64,000 nt of DNA. It comes from Sphingomonas sp. JC676 (GTDB lineage: Bacteria > Pseudomonadota > Alphaproteobacteria > Sphingomonadales > Sphingomonadaceae). The stretch covers positions 386,501 to 450,500 of the forward strand of contig NZ_JACTGR010000003.1 of assembly GCF_014489075.1 (NCBI RefSeq), written 5' to 3'. This document shows positions 1 to 10,627 of this stretch, one piece after another. Both the position numbers and the translations under genes were made by a program. Every line of letters starts with the position of its first letter. Within the stretch, counting starts at the first letter, position 1. The notes under the pieces are model-generated. The model worked only from the letters and a program-made list of their open reading frames with translations, was not told the DNA's origin and searched no databases.

Positions 1-3337
<3,337 letters not shown>

Positions 3338-3388
3338 TGCTATTTTGCAACGCACAACGGCTGAATGGCAGGTTAACGCGGACTCCAA

Positions 3389-3415
3389 TTGACTGTCATC
3401 GAAGCGCAATAAAAT
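3389..3415 (+). promoter_or_regulatory. Possible sigma-70-type promoter of the TonB-dependent receptor
   Basis: TTGACT at 3389-3394 and TAAAAT at 3410-3415 are separated by 15 bp, about 78 bp before the receptor start. The spacer is short for sigma-70 but the -10 box is good. The surrounding gap (3338-3492) has no gene and is unusually AT-rich for this genome. Assigned by eye only. Confidence 0.35.
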
Positions 3416-3492
3416 AACGCCATGGGCGGCGAAGACGGTGAACCGCACCGCGTGAGTGCATCTCAGAGCACACCGAAAGGGAAATAACCAAA

Positions 3493-6261
3493 ATGCGCAC
3501 CAAGCTATTTGCGGGCGTGGCTTTTGCCGCGCTGATGATTCCGGCGAGCGCGTACGCGCAGTCGACCGGTTCCGTGGATTTCGAAGACCAGGGTACCGAG
3601 ATCGTTGTGACCGGCAGCCGCGTCAATGACGGCGTCAACGGCATCGTCGTGCCGGACACGTCCAAGGCGAAGGCAGTGCTGACGTCGGAATTCATCCAGC
3701 GCCAGGCACCCGGCCAGTCGGTCAACGAACTGATCAACCAGCTTCCCGGCGTCAGCTTCCAGAACAACGATCCCTATGGTTCGTCGGGCGGCTCGATGAG
3801 CATCCGCGGCTTCGACAACTCGCGCATTTCGCAGACCTTCGACGGCGTTCCGCTGAACGACTCGGGTAACTACGCGATCTATTCGAACCAGCAGCTCGAT
3901 CCGGAGCTGATCGAGCAGGTCAACGTCAACCTCGGCTCGACCGACGTCGATAGCCCCACCGCCTCGGCGACCGGCTCGACCGTCAACTACCGCACCATCA
4001 TCCCGACCCAGGATTTCGGCGTGAAGGTGATCGGTTCGGTCGGTGACTTCGACTATTTCCGTACGTTCGGCCTGATCAACACCGGCGAGTTCACCTCGTT
4101 CGGCACGCGCGCGTTCATCTCCGCCAGCCAGGCGCGCAACCACTCGCCGTTCAACAACGATTCGCAGATCGAGAAGCAGCAGTATAACGCCCGCATCTAT
4201 CAGCCGCTCGGCAGCGGCGGCGACTTCCTCTCGATCGCCGGCAACTGGAACGTCAACCGCAACAACTTCCAGGGCTCGGTGCCGCTGCGTTGGGACACGG
4301 TGCAGCGCTCGGTCACCGGCACGGCGCCGAACCAGACGATCACTACGACCCCGCGCAACGTCGGCCCCAACGCGACCGACCGCTTCCCGATGAACCTCGA
4401 CGAAGCTCACTACTCCGTCGCGCCCTGCACGACCAACCAGGTCGCGCGTCCGGGCGTCGCCGACGCGGCGAACAGCTGCGGCTCGGTCTTCGACGAGCGT
4501 TTCAACCCGTCGAACACCGGCAACATCCGCGGCTCGTCGCGCTTCACGCTCTCTGACGGTCTCGTCCTCACGGTCGATCCGAGCTACCAGTATGTGAAGG
4601 CAAACGGCGGCGGCACCGTGGTCGGCCAGGAAGGCCGTCGTGACGTGTTCCCGGCAGGCGGCGCTGCCAACTGCGCCAACACGCCGAACGGCGCCCAGGT
4701 CAGCTGCCAGGTCGGCTATATCGGCGGCACGCCCTATTACGGCCGCGACCTCAACGGTGACGGCGACACGCTCGACACGGTCCGCGTACTGGCCCCGAGC
4801 CAGACCGGAACGAACCGCATCGGCGTCATCGCTTCGCTGCGCTACGACATCACGCCGGAGCACACGATCCGCGTCGCCTACACCTATGACCGCGCACGTC
4901 ACCGCCAGACTGGCGAGACCGGCTTCCTGCAGCTCAACGGCAAGCCGTTCGACGTCTTCCCGGTCAATGACGGCCTCGCCGATGTGAACGGCCGCATCTT
5001 GCAGAAGCGCGACCGCCTGTCGTTCGCGATCCTGCATCAGGCTTCCGCCGAATATCGCGGCGAGTTCTTCGATGGCCAGTTCGTCGTCAGCGCCGGCATC
5101 CGCGCACCGTTCTTCAAGCGTAACCTGACCAACTATTGCGCGACCTCGAGCGCCGGCGGCTTCGTCGAGTGCTTCGGCAGCGATAGCGCGGGTCTGGCCT
5201 CGTTCCTCGCCGGCACGCCCACCCAGTCGGTGGTTCCGAGCGCGGCCGCGGCGGCAGGCGCGACCTGCACCGGTACGCCGGCGGTCTGCACCTTCCCGAC
5301 CCAGGGTGCGCAGCAGCGCATCTTCAACTACAAGAAGCTCCTCCCGAGCTTCGGCTACACCTGGTCGCTGACCCCGCAGGTCGATATCTTCGGCAACTAT
5401 TCGAAGAGCATCCAGGTCCCGGGCACGGACAATCTGTACAACTCCTTCTACTTCCCGGTCGGTGCCGATCGCGCCAACCCGAAGCCGGAGACGACCGATA
5501 ACTTCGATCTCGGCGTGCGCTATCGTTCGTCGAAGATCCAGGCGCAGCTGTCGGGCTGGTACACAAACTACCAGAACCGTCTGGCCTCGTCCTACGACCC
5601 CGAGCTCGACAAGTCGGTCTATCGTAACCTCGGCAAGGTGAAGAAGTACGGCATCGACGGCACGATCGCCTATCAGCCGGTTCGCCAGCTCAGCGTCTAT
5701 GCCTTCGGTTCGTATCTCAAGTCCGAGATCCAGAACGACGTCGAGGCCTTCCGCACCACGGCGGCGGGTCCGCTCGGCCCGATCGGCACGATCGTCTATG
5801 CCCCGACCGCCGGCAAGCGCGAGTCGAACGCCCCGACCTACACCTTCGGTGGCGGCGCGACGCTCGACCTGACCTATGTCAGCCTGGGCGTGAACGTGAA
5901 GCGCACCGGTCCGCGTTATCTGTACGACACCAACGAGCCGGCTCGTCAGATCCTGACCGTGAATGGTTCGCCCCAGACCTTCAACATCTTCGACAGCAAG
6001 GCCCCGGCCTACACCCTCGTCAATCTCGACGCCCGGGTGGGTCTGGATTGGGCTGGCCTGAACAAGAACACCTACTTCCAGCTCAACGTGTTGAACGCAT
6101 TCAACCAGTTCTGGGTCGGCAGCATCAACAGCGGCAACGGTTCGCTGAACCAGGGTCCGACCTACAATGCGCAGGGCGCGATCACAGGGTACGGCAGCGC
6201 GCTGAACACCCAGATCGGCTATCCGCGTACCTTCGTCGGTTCGCTGGTGGTGGGCTTCTAA
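3493..6261 (+). CDS. TonB-dependent outer-membrane receptor
   Basis: 922 aa. A signal peptide ends around AYA-QS (residues 21-24). A short TonB-box-like stretch (TEIVVTGSRV) comes next, then a plug domain with the NELINQLPGVSF and MSIRGFDNSRISQTFDGVPL motifs, and a long beta-barrel that ends in aromatic Phe (SLVVGF), as BAM substrates do. It imports an unknown substrate through the outer membrane using TonB energy. AAAGGGAAATAACC before ATG 3493 supplies the ribosome-binding site. It stands alone, with no adjacent substrate enzyme, binding protein or anti-sigma gene, so the ligand cannot be inferred from context. A perfect stem-loop terminator follows. An antisense frame of similar length is a codon-bias shadow. 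Confidence 0.95.
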   Translation: MRTKLFAGVAFAALMIPASAYAQSTGSVDFEDQGTEIVVTGSRVNDGVNGIVVPDTSKAKAVLTSEFIQRQAPGQSVNELINQLPGVSFQNNDPYGSSGGSMSIRGFDNSRISQTFDGVPLNDSGNYAIYSNQQLDPELIEQVNVNLGSTDVDSPTASATGSTVNYRTIIPTQDFGVKVIGSVGDFDYFRTFGLINTGEFTSFGTRAFISASQARNHSPFNNDSQIEKQQYNARIYQPLGSGGDFLSIAGNWNVNRNNFQGSVPLRWDTVQRSVTGTAPNQTITTTPRNVGPNATDRFPMNLDEAHYSVAPCTTNQVARPGVADAANSCGSVFDERFNPSNTGNIRGSSRFTLSDGLVLTVDPSYQYVKANGGGTVVGQEGRRDVFPAGGAANCANTPNGAQVSCQVGYIGGTPYYGRDLNGDGDTLDTVRVLAPSQTGTNRIGVIASLRYDITPEHTIRVAYTYDRARHRQTGETGFLQLNGKPFDVFPVNDGLADVNGRILQKRDRLSFAILHQASAEYRGEFFDGQFVVSAGIRAPFFKRNLTNYCATSSAGGFVECFGSDSAGLASFLAGTPTQSVVPSAAAAAGATCTGTPAVCTFPTQGAQQRIFNYKKLLPSFGYTWSLTPQVDIFGNYSKSIQVPGTDNLYNSFYFPVGADRANPKPETTDNFDLGVRYRSSKIQAQLSGWYTNYQNRLASSYDPELDKSVYRNLGKVKKYGIDGTIAYQPVRQLSVYAFGSYLKSEIQNDVEAFRTTAAGPLGPIGTIVYAPTAGKRESNAPTYTFGGGATLDLTYVSLGVNVKRTGPRYLYDTNEPARQILTVNGSPQTFNIFDSKAPAYTLVNLDARVGLDWAGLNKNTYFQLNVLNAFNQFWVGSINSGNGSLNQGPTYNAQGAITGYGSALNTQIGYPRTFVGSLVVGF

Positions 6262-6290
6262 GCAGCCCGCTCCCGCACGGGACAACGAAG

Positions 6291-6327
6291 CCGCCGCCCC
6301 AGCGATGGGGCGGCGGTTTTCGTTTTG
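6291..6327 (+). terminator. Rho-independent terminator of the receptor gene
   Basis: CCGCCGCCCC (6291-6300) pairs perfectly with GGGGCGGCGG (6307-6316) across a 6-nt loop, followed by TTTTCGTTTT. It lies 29 bp after the receptor stop and before the convergent HD-domain gene. Confidence 0.9.
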
Positions 6328-6345
6328 GGAATATTTCGATCGAAA

Positions 6346-6951
6346 TCAGGCCGCGTCGGTCTCGACCACGGCGGCGTACATGCTGTGCAACGGCCGCGCG
6401 AATATACGGCGGACCATCGGCTCGAAGAAGTCGAGCGGTGCACTGTCATAGGCAGGGTCGAACGCCGCCTGGTCGTAGAGCCGGCAGAAATCGGCGCAGG
6501 CCTCGAAATGCTGATGCCCGCGAAAGCGCTCGCGCACGTCGCGGTCCATCCCCAGATAATGGAAGAAATAATAGCCTTGGAAGGCGCCGTGCTGCTCGGC
6601 GATCCAACGCAGTTCCTCGCTGACGAACGGCTTCAGGATCGCGGCGGCGATATCGGGATGATTGTAGGTCCCTAGCGTGTCGCCGATGTCGTGGAGCAGC
6701 GCCATCACCACATAATCCTCACCCCGGCCGTCGCAGTGCGCGCGCGTCGCGGTCTGGAGCGAGTGCTGCATCCGGTCGATTGGGAAGCCGCCGAAATCGC
6801 CGTCGAGCAGCTTCAGATGCCCCAGCACGCGATCGGCCAGCCCGCCCGCGAAATGGCGAAACTGCCCGCCGATGATCGCCCAGTCTCCCGCCGTGCCTTC
6901 GCTCATCGCATGGAATTTTGCCCGCTCTGCCGGCTCATGGATTTCGCTCAT
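6346..6951 (-). CDS. HD-domain protein of the MIOX/PhnZ-like type
   Basis: 201 aa. The metal-ligand pattern is visible in order: QHSLQ (first His), ALLHDIGD (His-Asp pair), EQHG (His), GHQHFE (His) and CRLYDQAAFD (Asp). A H-HD-H-H-D set with an early QHxLQ is what di-iron HD oxygenases such as myo-inositol oxygenase and PhnZ carry, whereas plain HD phosphohydrolases usually have fewer ligands. I therefore infer a dinuclear-metal HD enzyme, either oxygenase or phosphohydrolase; the substrate is unknown. The neighbours, a TonB receptor and a sensor kinase, give no pathway. It is divergent from the kinase gene with a 73-bp gap. Confidence 0.75.
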   Translation of the reverse strand: MSEIHEPAERAKFHAMSEGTAGDWAIIGGQFRHFAGGLADRVLGHLKLLDGDFGGFPIDRMQHSLQTATRAHCDGRGEDYVVMALLHDIGDTLGTYNHPDIAAAILKPFVSEELRWIAEQHGAFQGYYFFHYLGMDRDVRERFRGHQHFEACADFCRLYDQAAFDPAYDSAPLDFFEPMVRRIFARPLHSMYAAVVETDAA

Positions 6952-7024
6952 CCGCCCTCTCCTGCGTTTCGCCCGAGTCTACGCCTCTTTGCCGCCGCTT
7001 GTCAGCGGTGTTAGAGGCACAGGC

Positions 7025-8164
7025 GTGGCGAGCGTATTGAACCCTGCCGATCGGCGGACACCGCCGGCGATCAAACAGCCGGGATTGTTCTCCCGGCCGT
7101 TCTTCGAGGACAAGAGCCGCGCCTTCTGGATGCTCCAGGCGGCCGGCTGGAGCGGCTATCTGCTGCTACGCACGGTCTCGTCGGTGTCCAACACCTTCTC
7201 GGTCGAAGGCATCATCAGGGCGATCATCGAGGCGATCGTCGGCTATTGCCTGACGCTACTGCTTTCCTCGCTGTACGGTTATTATCGCCGCCTGCCACGG
7301 ATTCCCAGCGTGATCCTGACGCTCGGCACCCTCGTCGCGGCCGCACTGATCTATGCGGTGCTGGAGGCCTTCACCTTCTCGTTCACCGCCGCTGAGCCCG
7401 GCATCACGCTAACGCGCGTGTTGGGCTACACCTTCCTCACCTTCACCGTGCTCGCCGGCTGGTCGGCACTTTATTTCGGGATCAACTTCTATCTGATCGT
7501 CGAGCAGCAGATCGATCAGATGGAGATCCTCGAGAACCAGGCATCGAGCGCGCAGCTCGCGATGCTGCGCTATCAGCTCAACCCGCATTTCCTATTCAAC
7601 ACACTCAATTCGATCTCGACGCTGGTGCTATTGAAGCAGACCGAGCGCGCTAACGTCATGCTTTCCCGCCTGTCTTCGTTCCTGCGCTACACGCTCGCCA
7701 ACGAGCCCACAGCGCATGTTACCCTGGCGCAGGAAGTCGAGACGCTGAAACTCTATCTCGAGATCGAGAAGATGCGCTTCGACGAGCGGATGCGCCCGCA
7801 TTTCGACATCGATCCGCGGTGCGCCAAGGCCCGGTTGCCGTCGCTACTGCTCCAACCGCTTGTCGAAAACGCGATCAAATATGCCGTCACGCCCCAGGAA
7901 GAGGGCGCCGATATCACCGTTTCCGCTCGGCTCGCCGGAGAACGGGTGCAGATCGCCGTATCGGACACCGGACCGGGATTGATCGAAAGCAAACCGCGGC
8001 CGACCCTTTCAACTGGCGTGGGGCTCGCCAATATCAGGGAGCGACTGGTGCAGGCTTTCGGGCCTGACCATCGTTTTGAAACGCGAACGAACCCGGGGCA
8101 GGGGTTCAGCGTTGAGATTGAGATACCGTTCCAGCTTGAGGAACCGAACCGAGAGGCCGCATGA
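7025..8164 (+). CDS. LytS/YehU-family sensor histidine kinase
   Basis: 379 aa from a GTG at 7025, chosen because AGAGG at 7013-7017 sits 7 nt upstream; earlier ATGs would run into the divergent HD gene. About four membrane helices fill residues 25-160, then comes the His_kinase H-box LRYQLNPHFLFNTLNSIS with the phosphoacceptor at His188. The HATPase part shows the N-box PLVENAIKYAV and the G-boxes DTGPG and GVGLANIRERL. There is no separate periplasmic sensory domain, so the signal is probably membrane-associated. The stop overlaps the next start by 4 bp (ATGA), pairing it with the LytTR regulator. Confidence 0.93.
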   Translation: MASVLNPADRRTPPAIKQPGLFSRPFFEDKSRAFWMLQAAGWSGYLLLRTVSSVSNTFSVEGIIRAIIEAIVGYCLTLLLSSLYGYYRRLPRIPSVILTLGTLVAAALIYAVLEAFTFSFTAAEPGITLTRVLGYTFLTFTVLAGWSALYFGINFYLIVEQQIDQMEILENQASSAQLAMLRYQLNPHFLFNTLNSISTLVLLKQTERANVMLSRLSSFLRYTLANEPTAHVTLAQEVETLKLYLEIEKMRFDERMRPHFDIDPRCAKARLPSLLLQPLVENAIKYAVTPQEEGADITVSARLAGERVQIAVSDTGPGLIESKPRPTLSTGVGLANIRERLVQAFGPDHRFETRTNPGQGFSVEIEIPFQLEEPNREAA

Positions 8165-8961
8165 CCATCCGTACCATCCTCGTCGACGACGAACCCCTGG
8201 CTATCCAGGGGCTGGAGCTCCGGCTCATGGAGCATGAGGATGTCGAAATCATCGACAAATGCTCCAATGGCCGCGAGGCCATCCGCTCCATCAAAACCCA
8301 TAAACCCGACCTTGTCTTCCTCGACATCCAGATGCCCGGCTTTGACGGCTTCTCGGTCGTCCAGGGCCTTATGGAAGTCGAACCGCCTTTGTTCGTCTTT
8401 GTCACCGCCTATAGCGACCACGCCATCCGCGCCTTTGAGGCACAGGCGATGGATTATCTCATGAAGCCGGTCGAGCCCGCCCGGCTCGCCGACACGCTCG
8501 ACCGCGTCCGCCAGCGCCTCACCGAGAAGCGCGGCGTCGAGGAGGTAGAGAAACTGAAGGAAGTCCTTGCCGAGGTCGCCCCCGACGCGGTCGAGGAAAT
8601 CACCGACAGCAACCCCGAGCATGCCGCCAACCGCTTCGAGAAGCTCATCAACATCAAGGATCGCGGCCAGATCTTCCGCGTCGATGTCGACACGATCGAG
8701 CGGATCGACGCGGCCGGCGATTACATGTGCATCTATACCGGCGATAACACGCTGATCCTGCGCGAGACGATGAAGGACCTCGAAAAGCGTCTCGATCCGC
8801 GCCGTTTCCAGCGCGTCCACCGCTCGACGATCGTCAACCTGGATCTCGTCAAACAGGTGAAGCCGCACACAAATGGCGAGTGTTTCCTGGTGCTTAACTC
8901 GGGCGCATCGGTGAAGGTCAGCCGCTCCTATCGCGACGTCGTGGCACGGTTCGTCCATTGA
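8161..8961 (+). CDS. LytTR-family response regulator
   Basis: 266 aa. The receiver domain (residues 1-120) carries the acidic pocket LVDDEP, phosphoacceptor Asp55 in FLDIQMPG, Thr in FVTAYSD and Lys in YLMKPVEP. A charged linker (residues 130-160) leads to a C-terminal LytTR DNA-binding domain (from about 165), with RFQRVHRSTIVNLD typical of the fold. It is the cognate regulator of the kinase overlapping its start, and LytTR proteins generally bind imperfect direct repeats. No clear target site was found nearby. The last codons overlap the TTG start of the DUF6265 gene, so all three genes are probably translated from one message. Confidence 0.95.
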   Translation: MTIRTILVDDEPLAIQGLELRLMEHEDVEIIDKCSNGREAIRSIKTHKPDLVFLDIQMPGFDGFSVVQGLMEVEPPLFVFVTAYSDHAIRAFEAQAMDYLMKPVEPARLADTLDRVRQRLTEKRGVEEVEKLKEVLAEVAPDAVEEITDSNPEHAANRFEKLINIKDRGQIFRVDVDTIERIDAAGDYMCIYTGDNTLILRETMKDLEKRLDPRRFQRVHRSTIVNLDLVKQVKPHTNGECFLVLNSGASVKVSRSYRDVVARFVH

Positions 8962-9392
8962 TCGCGGCACTGCTCGCGCCGGTTGCGCTGATTGCCCAGG
9001 CACAGGTGTACACGGCCGAGCAGTTCGCCACGCTCAAGTTCCTCGAAGGGCGCTGGACGGGCACGGCGCCCGACGGGACGGCGTTCTTCGAGCAATATGA
9101 CCTGGGTGCGACGATCCTCCGGATGCGCCGTTTCGGCGATCCCAGCTTCGTCACGATGAGCGACGAGAGCCAGATCATGCTGGAGGGTGGCAGGATAGAA
9201 TCGCGCTGGGACGACCATAGCTGGCACGCGGTCGAGCTGGGCGACGGACTGGTTCGTTTCGAGGCGATCGACGCGCCGAACGGATTTTCCCTGCGCCGCG
9301 TCGATGCGAACACCATCGAGGTCCAGCAGCGCTGGCGCAATGCCAAGGGCAAGCCGCAAATGCACGCGTTGCGGCTCCATCGCCTCAAATAG
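8958..9392 (+). CDS. DUF6265-like exported protein
   Basis: 144 aa, read from a TTG at 8958 whose last two bases are shared with the TGA of the response regulator. A short signal peptide (LLAPVALIAQAQ) is followed by a compact beta-rich domain with FLEGRWTGTAPDGTAFFEQY and repeated short strands, the pattern of DUF6265 proteins, which have no known function. Linkage to the LytS/LytTR pair by a start-stop overlap suggests it is made with the two-component system. It could be a small periplasmic ligand-binding barrel; that is inference from fold type only. Confidence 0.75.
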   Translation: MIAALLAPVALIAQAQVYTAEQFATLKFLEGRWTGTAPDGTAFFEQYDLGATILRMRRFGDPSFVTMSDESQIMLEGGRIESRWDDHSWHAVELGDGLVRFEAIDAPNGFSLRRVDANTIEVQQRWRNAKGKPQMHALRLHRLK

Positions 9393-9488
9393 CCGCAATT
9401 TTCGCTCTTTTGAAGGTTTGCGGTCGGTTCCGGGCTTGCCGCGGAATCGTTCGCCCTTTAGAACAATAGAGGAACAAGGGAGCGGTTC

Positions 9489-10247
9489 ATGACCGAGAAA
9501 TTCGAAAGCTTCGTTGCGCTGCACATCGCTGGCGATCCGGTGATCCTGTTCAACGTCTGGGACGCGGGCAGCGCCGTCGTCGCCGAAAAGGCGGGAGCAA
9601 AGGCGATCGCCACCGGCAGCGCCTCGGTGGCGACCGCGCACGGCGTGGACGATGCGGAAGGCCTGACGATCGACCTCGCGATCGCCAATGCGGCGCGCGT
9701 GGTGGCGAGCACGTCGCTGCCCGTCTCGATCGATTTCGAGGGCGCCTATGCCGTCCATCCGGAACGCGCCGCGTCCAATGTCGCACGCCTCGCCGCCACC
9801 GGCGCGATCGGCTGCAATTTCGAGGACCAGGTCGTGGGCGCCGAGCCCCGCACGATGCACGCTACCGAGGCGCAGGCCGCGCGCATCGCCGCCATCCGAT
9901 GGGAGACCGGCCCCGCCTTTTTCATCAACGCGCGCACCGACATCTTCCTGATCGCCAGCCCCGATACGCATGACGGCGCGATGGTCGATGCGGCGATCGC
10001 GCGTGGCCTGGCCTATGCCGAAGCGGGCGCGAGCGGCTTCTTCGTGCCCGGCCTGGCGGACCTCCGCCTGCTGGAGCGTGTCTGCAAGGCGGTGCCGCTG
10101 CCAGTTAACTTCATGGCCTTCCCGGGGGCGCCGTCGGCGAAGGATGTGGCAACCACCGGAGTTGCGCGGATCAGCCATGGTCCCTTCCCGCACATGTTAG
10201 CGCTGAAGGCATTCGAAGAGGCGGCGCGCGCGGCTTTCGCGGAATAG
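9489..10247 (+). CDS. Isocitrate lyase/PEP mutase family protein
   Basis: 252 aa. The TIM-barrel PEP-mutase/ICL superfamily is shown by FNVWDAGSAVVAEKAGA at the start, a SIDFEGAYA strand with metal-binding acidic residues, GCNFEDQV, and FFINARTDIFL. Enzymes of this group make or break C-C or P-C bonds next to a carboxylate, for example 2-methylisocitrate lyase, oxaloacetate decarboxylase or PEP phosphonomutase. The KKCGH signature of true isocitrate lyase is absent, so the specific reaction stays open. ACAAGGGAGCGG upstream gives a ribosome-binding site. It stands alone and is followed by a hairpin before the convergent DUF3297 gene. Confidence 0.88.
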   Translation: MTEKFESFVALHIAGDPVILFNVWDAGSAVVAEKAGAKAIATGSASVATAHGVDDAEGLTIDLAIANAARVVASTSLPVSIDFEGAYAVHPERAASNVARLAATGAIGCNFEDQVVGAEPRTMHATEAQAARIAAIRWETGPAFFINARTDIFLIASPDTHDGAMVDAAIARGLAYAEAGASGFFVPGLADLRLLERVCKAVPLPVNFMAFPGAPSAKDVATTGVARISHGPFPHMLALKAFEEAARAAFAE

Positions 10248-10249
10248 CG

Positions 10250-10271
10250 GAAGCCGCTCGGACGCGGCTTC
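10250..10271 (+). terminator. Hairpin between convergent genes
   Basis: GAAGCCGC (10250-10257) pairs perfectly with GCGGCTTC (10264-10271) over a 6-nt loop, immediately after the PEP-mutase-like gene. No run of T follows, so the terminator role is inferred from position. Confidence 0.5.
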
Positions 10272-10337
10272 GAAACCCGGCTCAGGCGCCGAGCAACGGT
10301 TTTGATCCGCGACCGGCGTATCGCCGGCCTTCAGAAA

Positions 10338-10610
10338 TCAGCCTTCGACGCTTTCTTCGGCTGCGCCAGCGGCAGGCCGTTCGAACCATGCTTCGACCGG
10401 GCCGGTCAGCTTGATCGTCAGCGGGTTGCCCTTGCGATCCACCTTGTTGCCCAGAGCGGCGCGGATCCAGCCTTCGGAGATGCAATATTCCTCGACGTCG
10501 CGGCGCTCGACACCCTTGAAGCGGATGCCGATCCCGCGCTCCAGCAGCTCGCGCTGGAAATAAGGGCTGTTCTGGTTGACCGAGAGCCGGTCGGGAGGAG
10601 TATCGCTCAT
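10338..10610 (-). CDS. DUF3297 family protein
   Basis: 90 aa. The sequence RLSVNQNSPYFQRELLERG, then IRFKGVERRDVEEYCISEGW and GNPLTIKLTGPVEAW, matches the short, well-conserved DUF3297 family common in proteobacteria. The function is unknown. It is a soluble, compact protein with no signal peptide. The gene ends convergently with the PEP-mutase-like gene and begins 18 bp downstream of the oxidoreductase gene on the same strand, so the two may be cotranscribed. Confidence 0.88.
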   Translation of the reverse strand: MSDTPPDRLSVNQNSPYFQRELLERGIGIRFKGVERRDVEEYCISEGWIRAALGNKVDRKGNPLTIKLTGPVEAWFERPAAGAAEESVEG

Positions 10611-10627
10611 GGCGGCGCCCTTAGCCG

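Noticed and set aside
3505..6285. 926-codon open frame antisense to the TonB-dependent receptor
   Set aside because: No signal peptide or domain, Arg/Val/Asp/Ala-heavy composition, and it exactly mirrors the codon phase of the receptor; a high-GC shadow.
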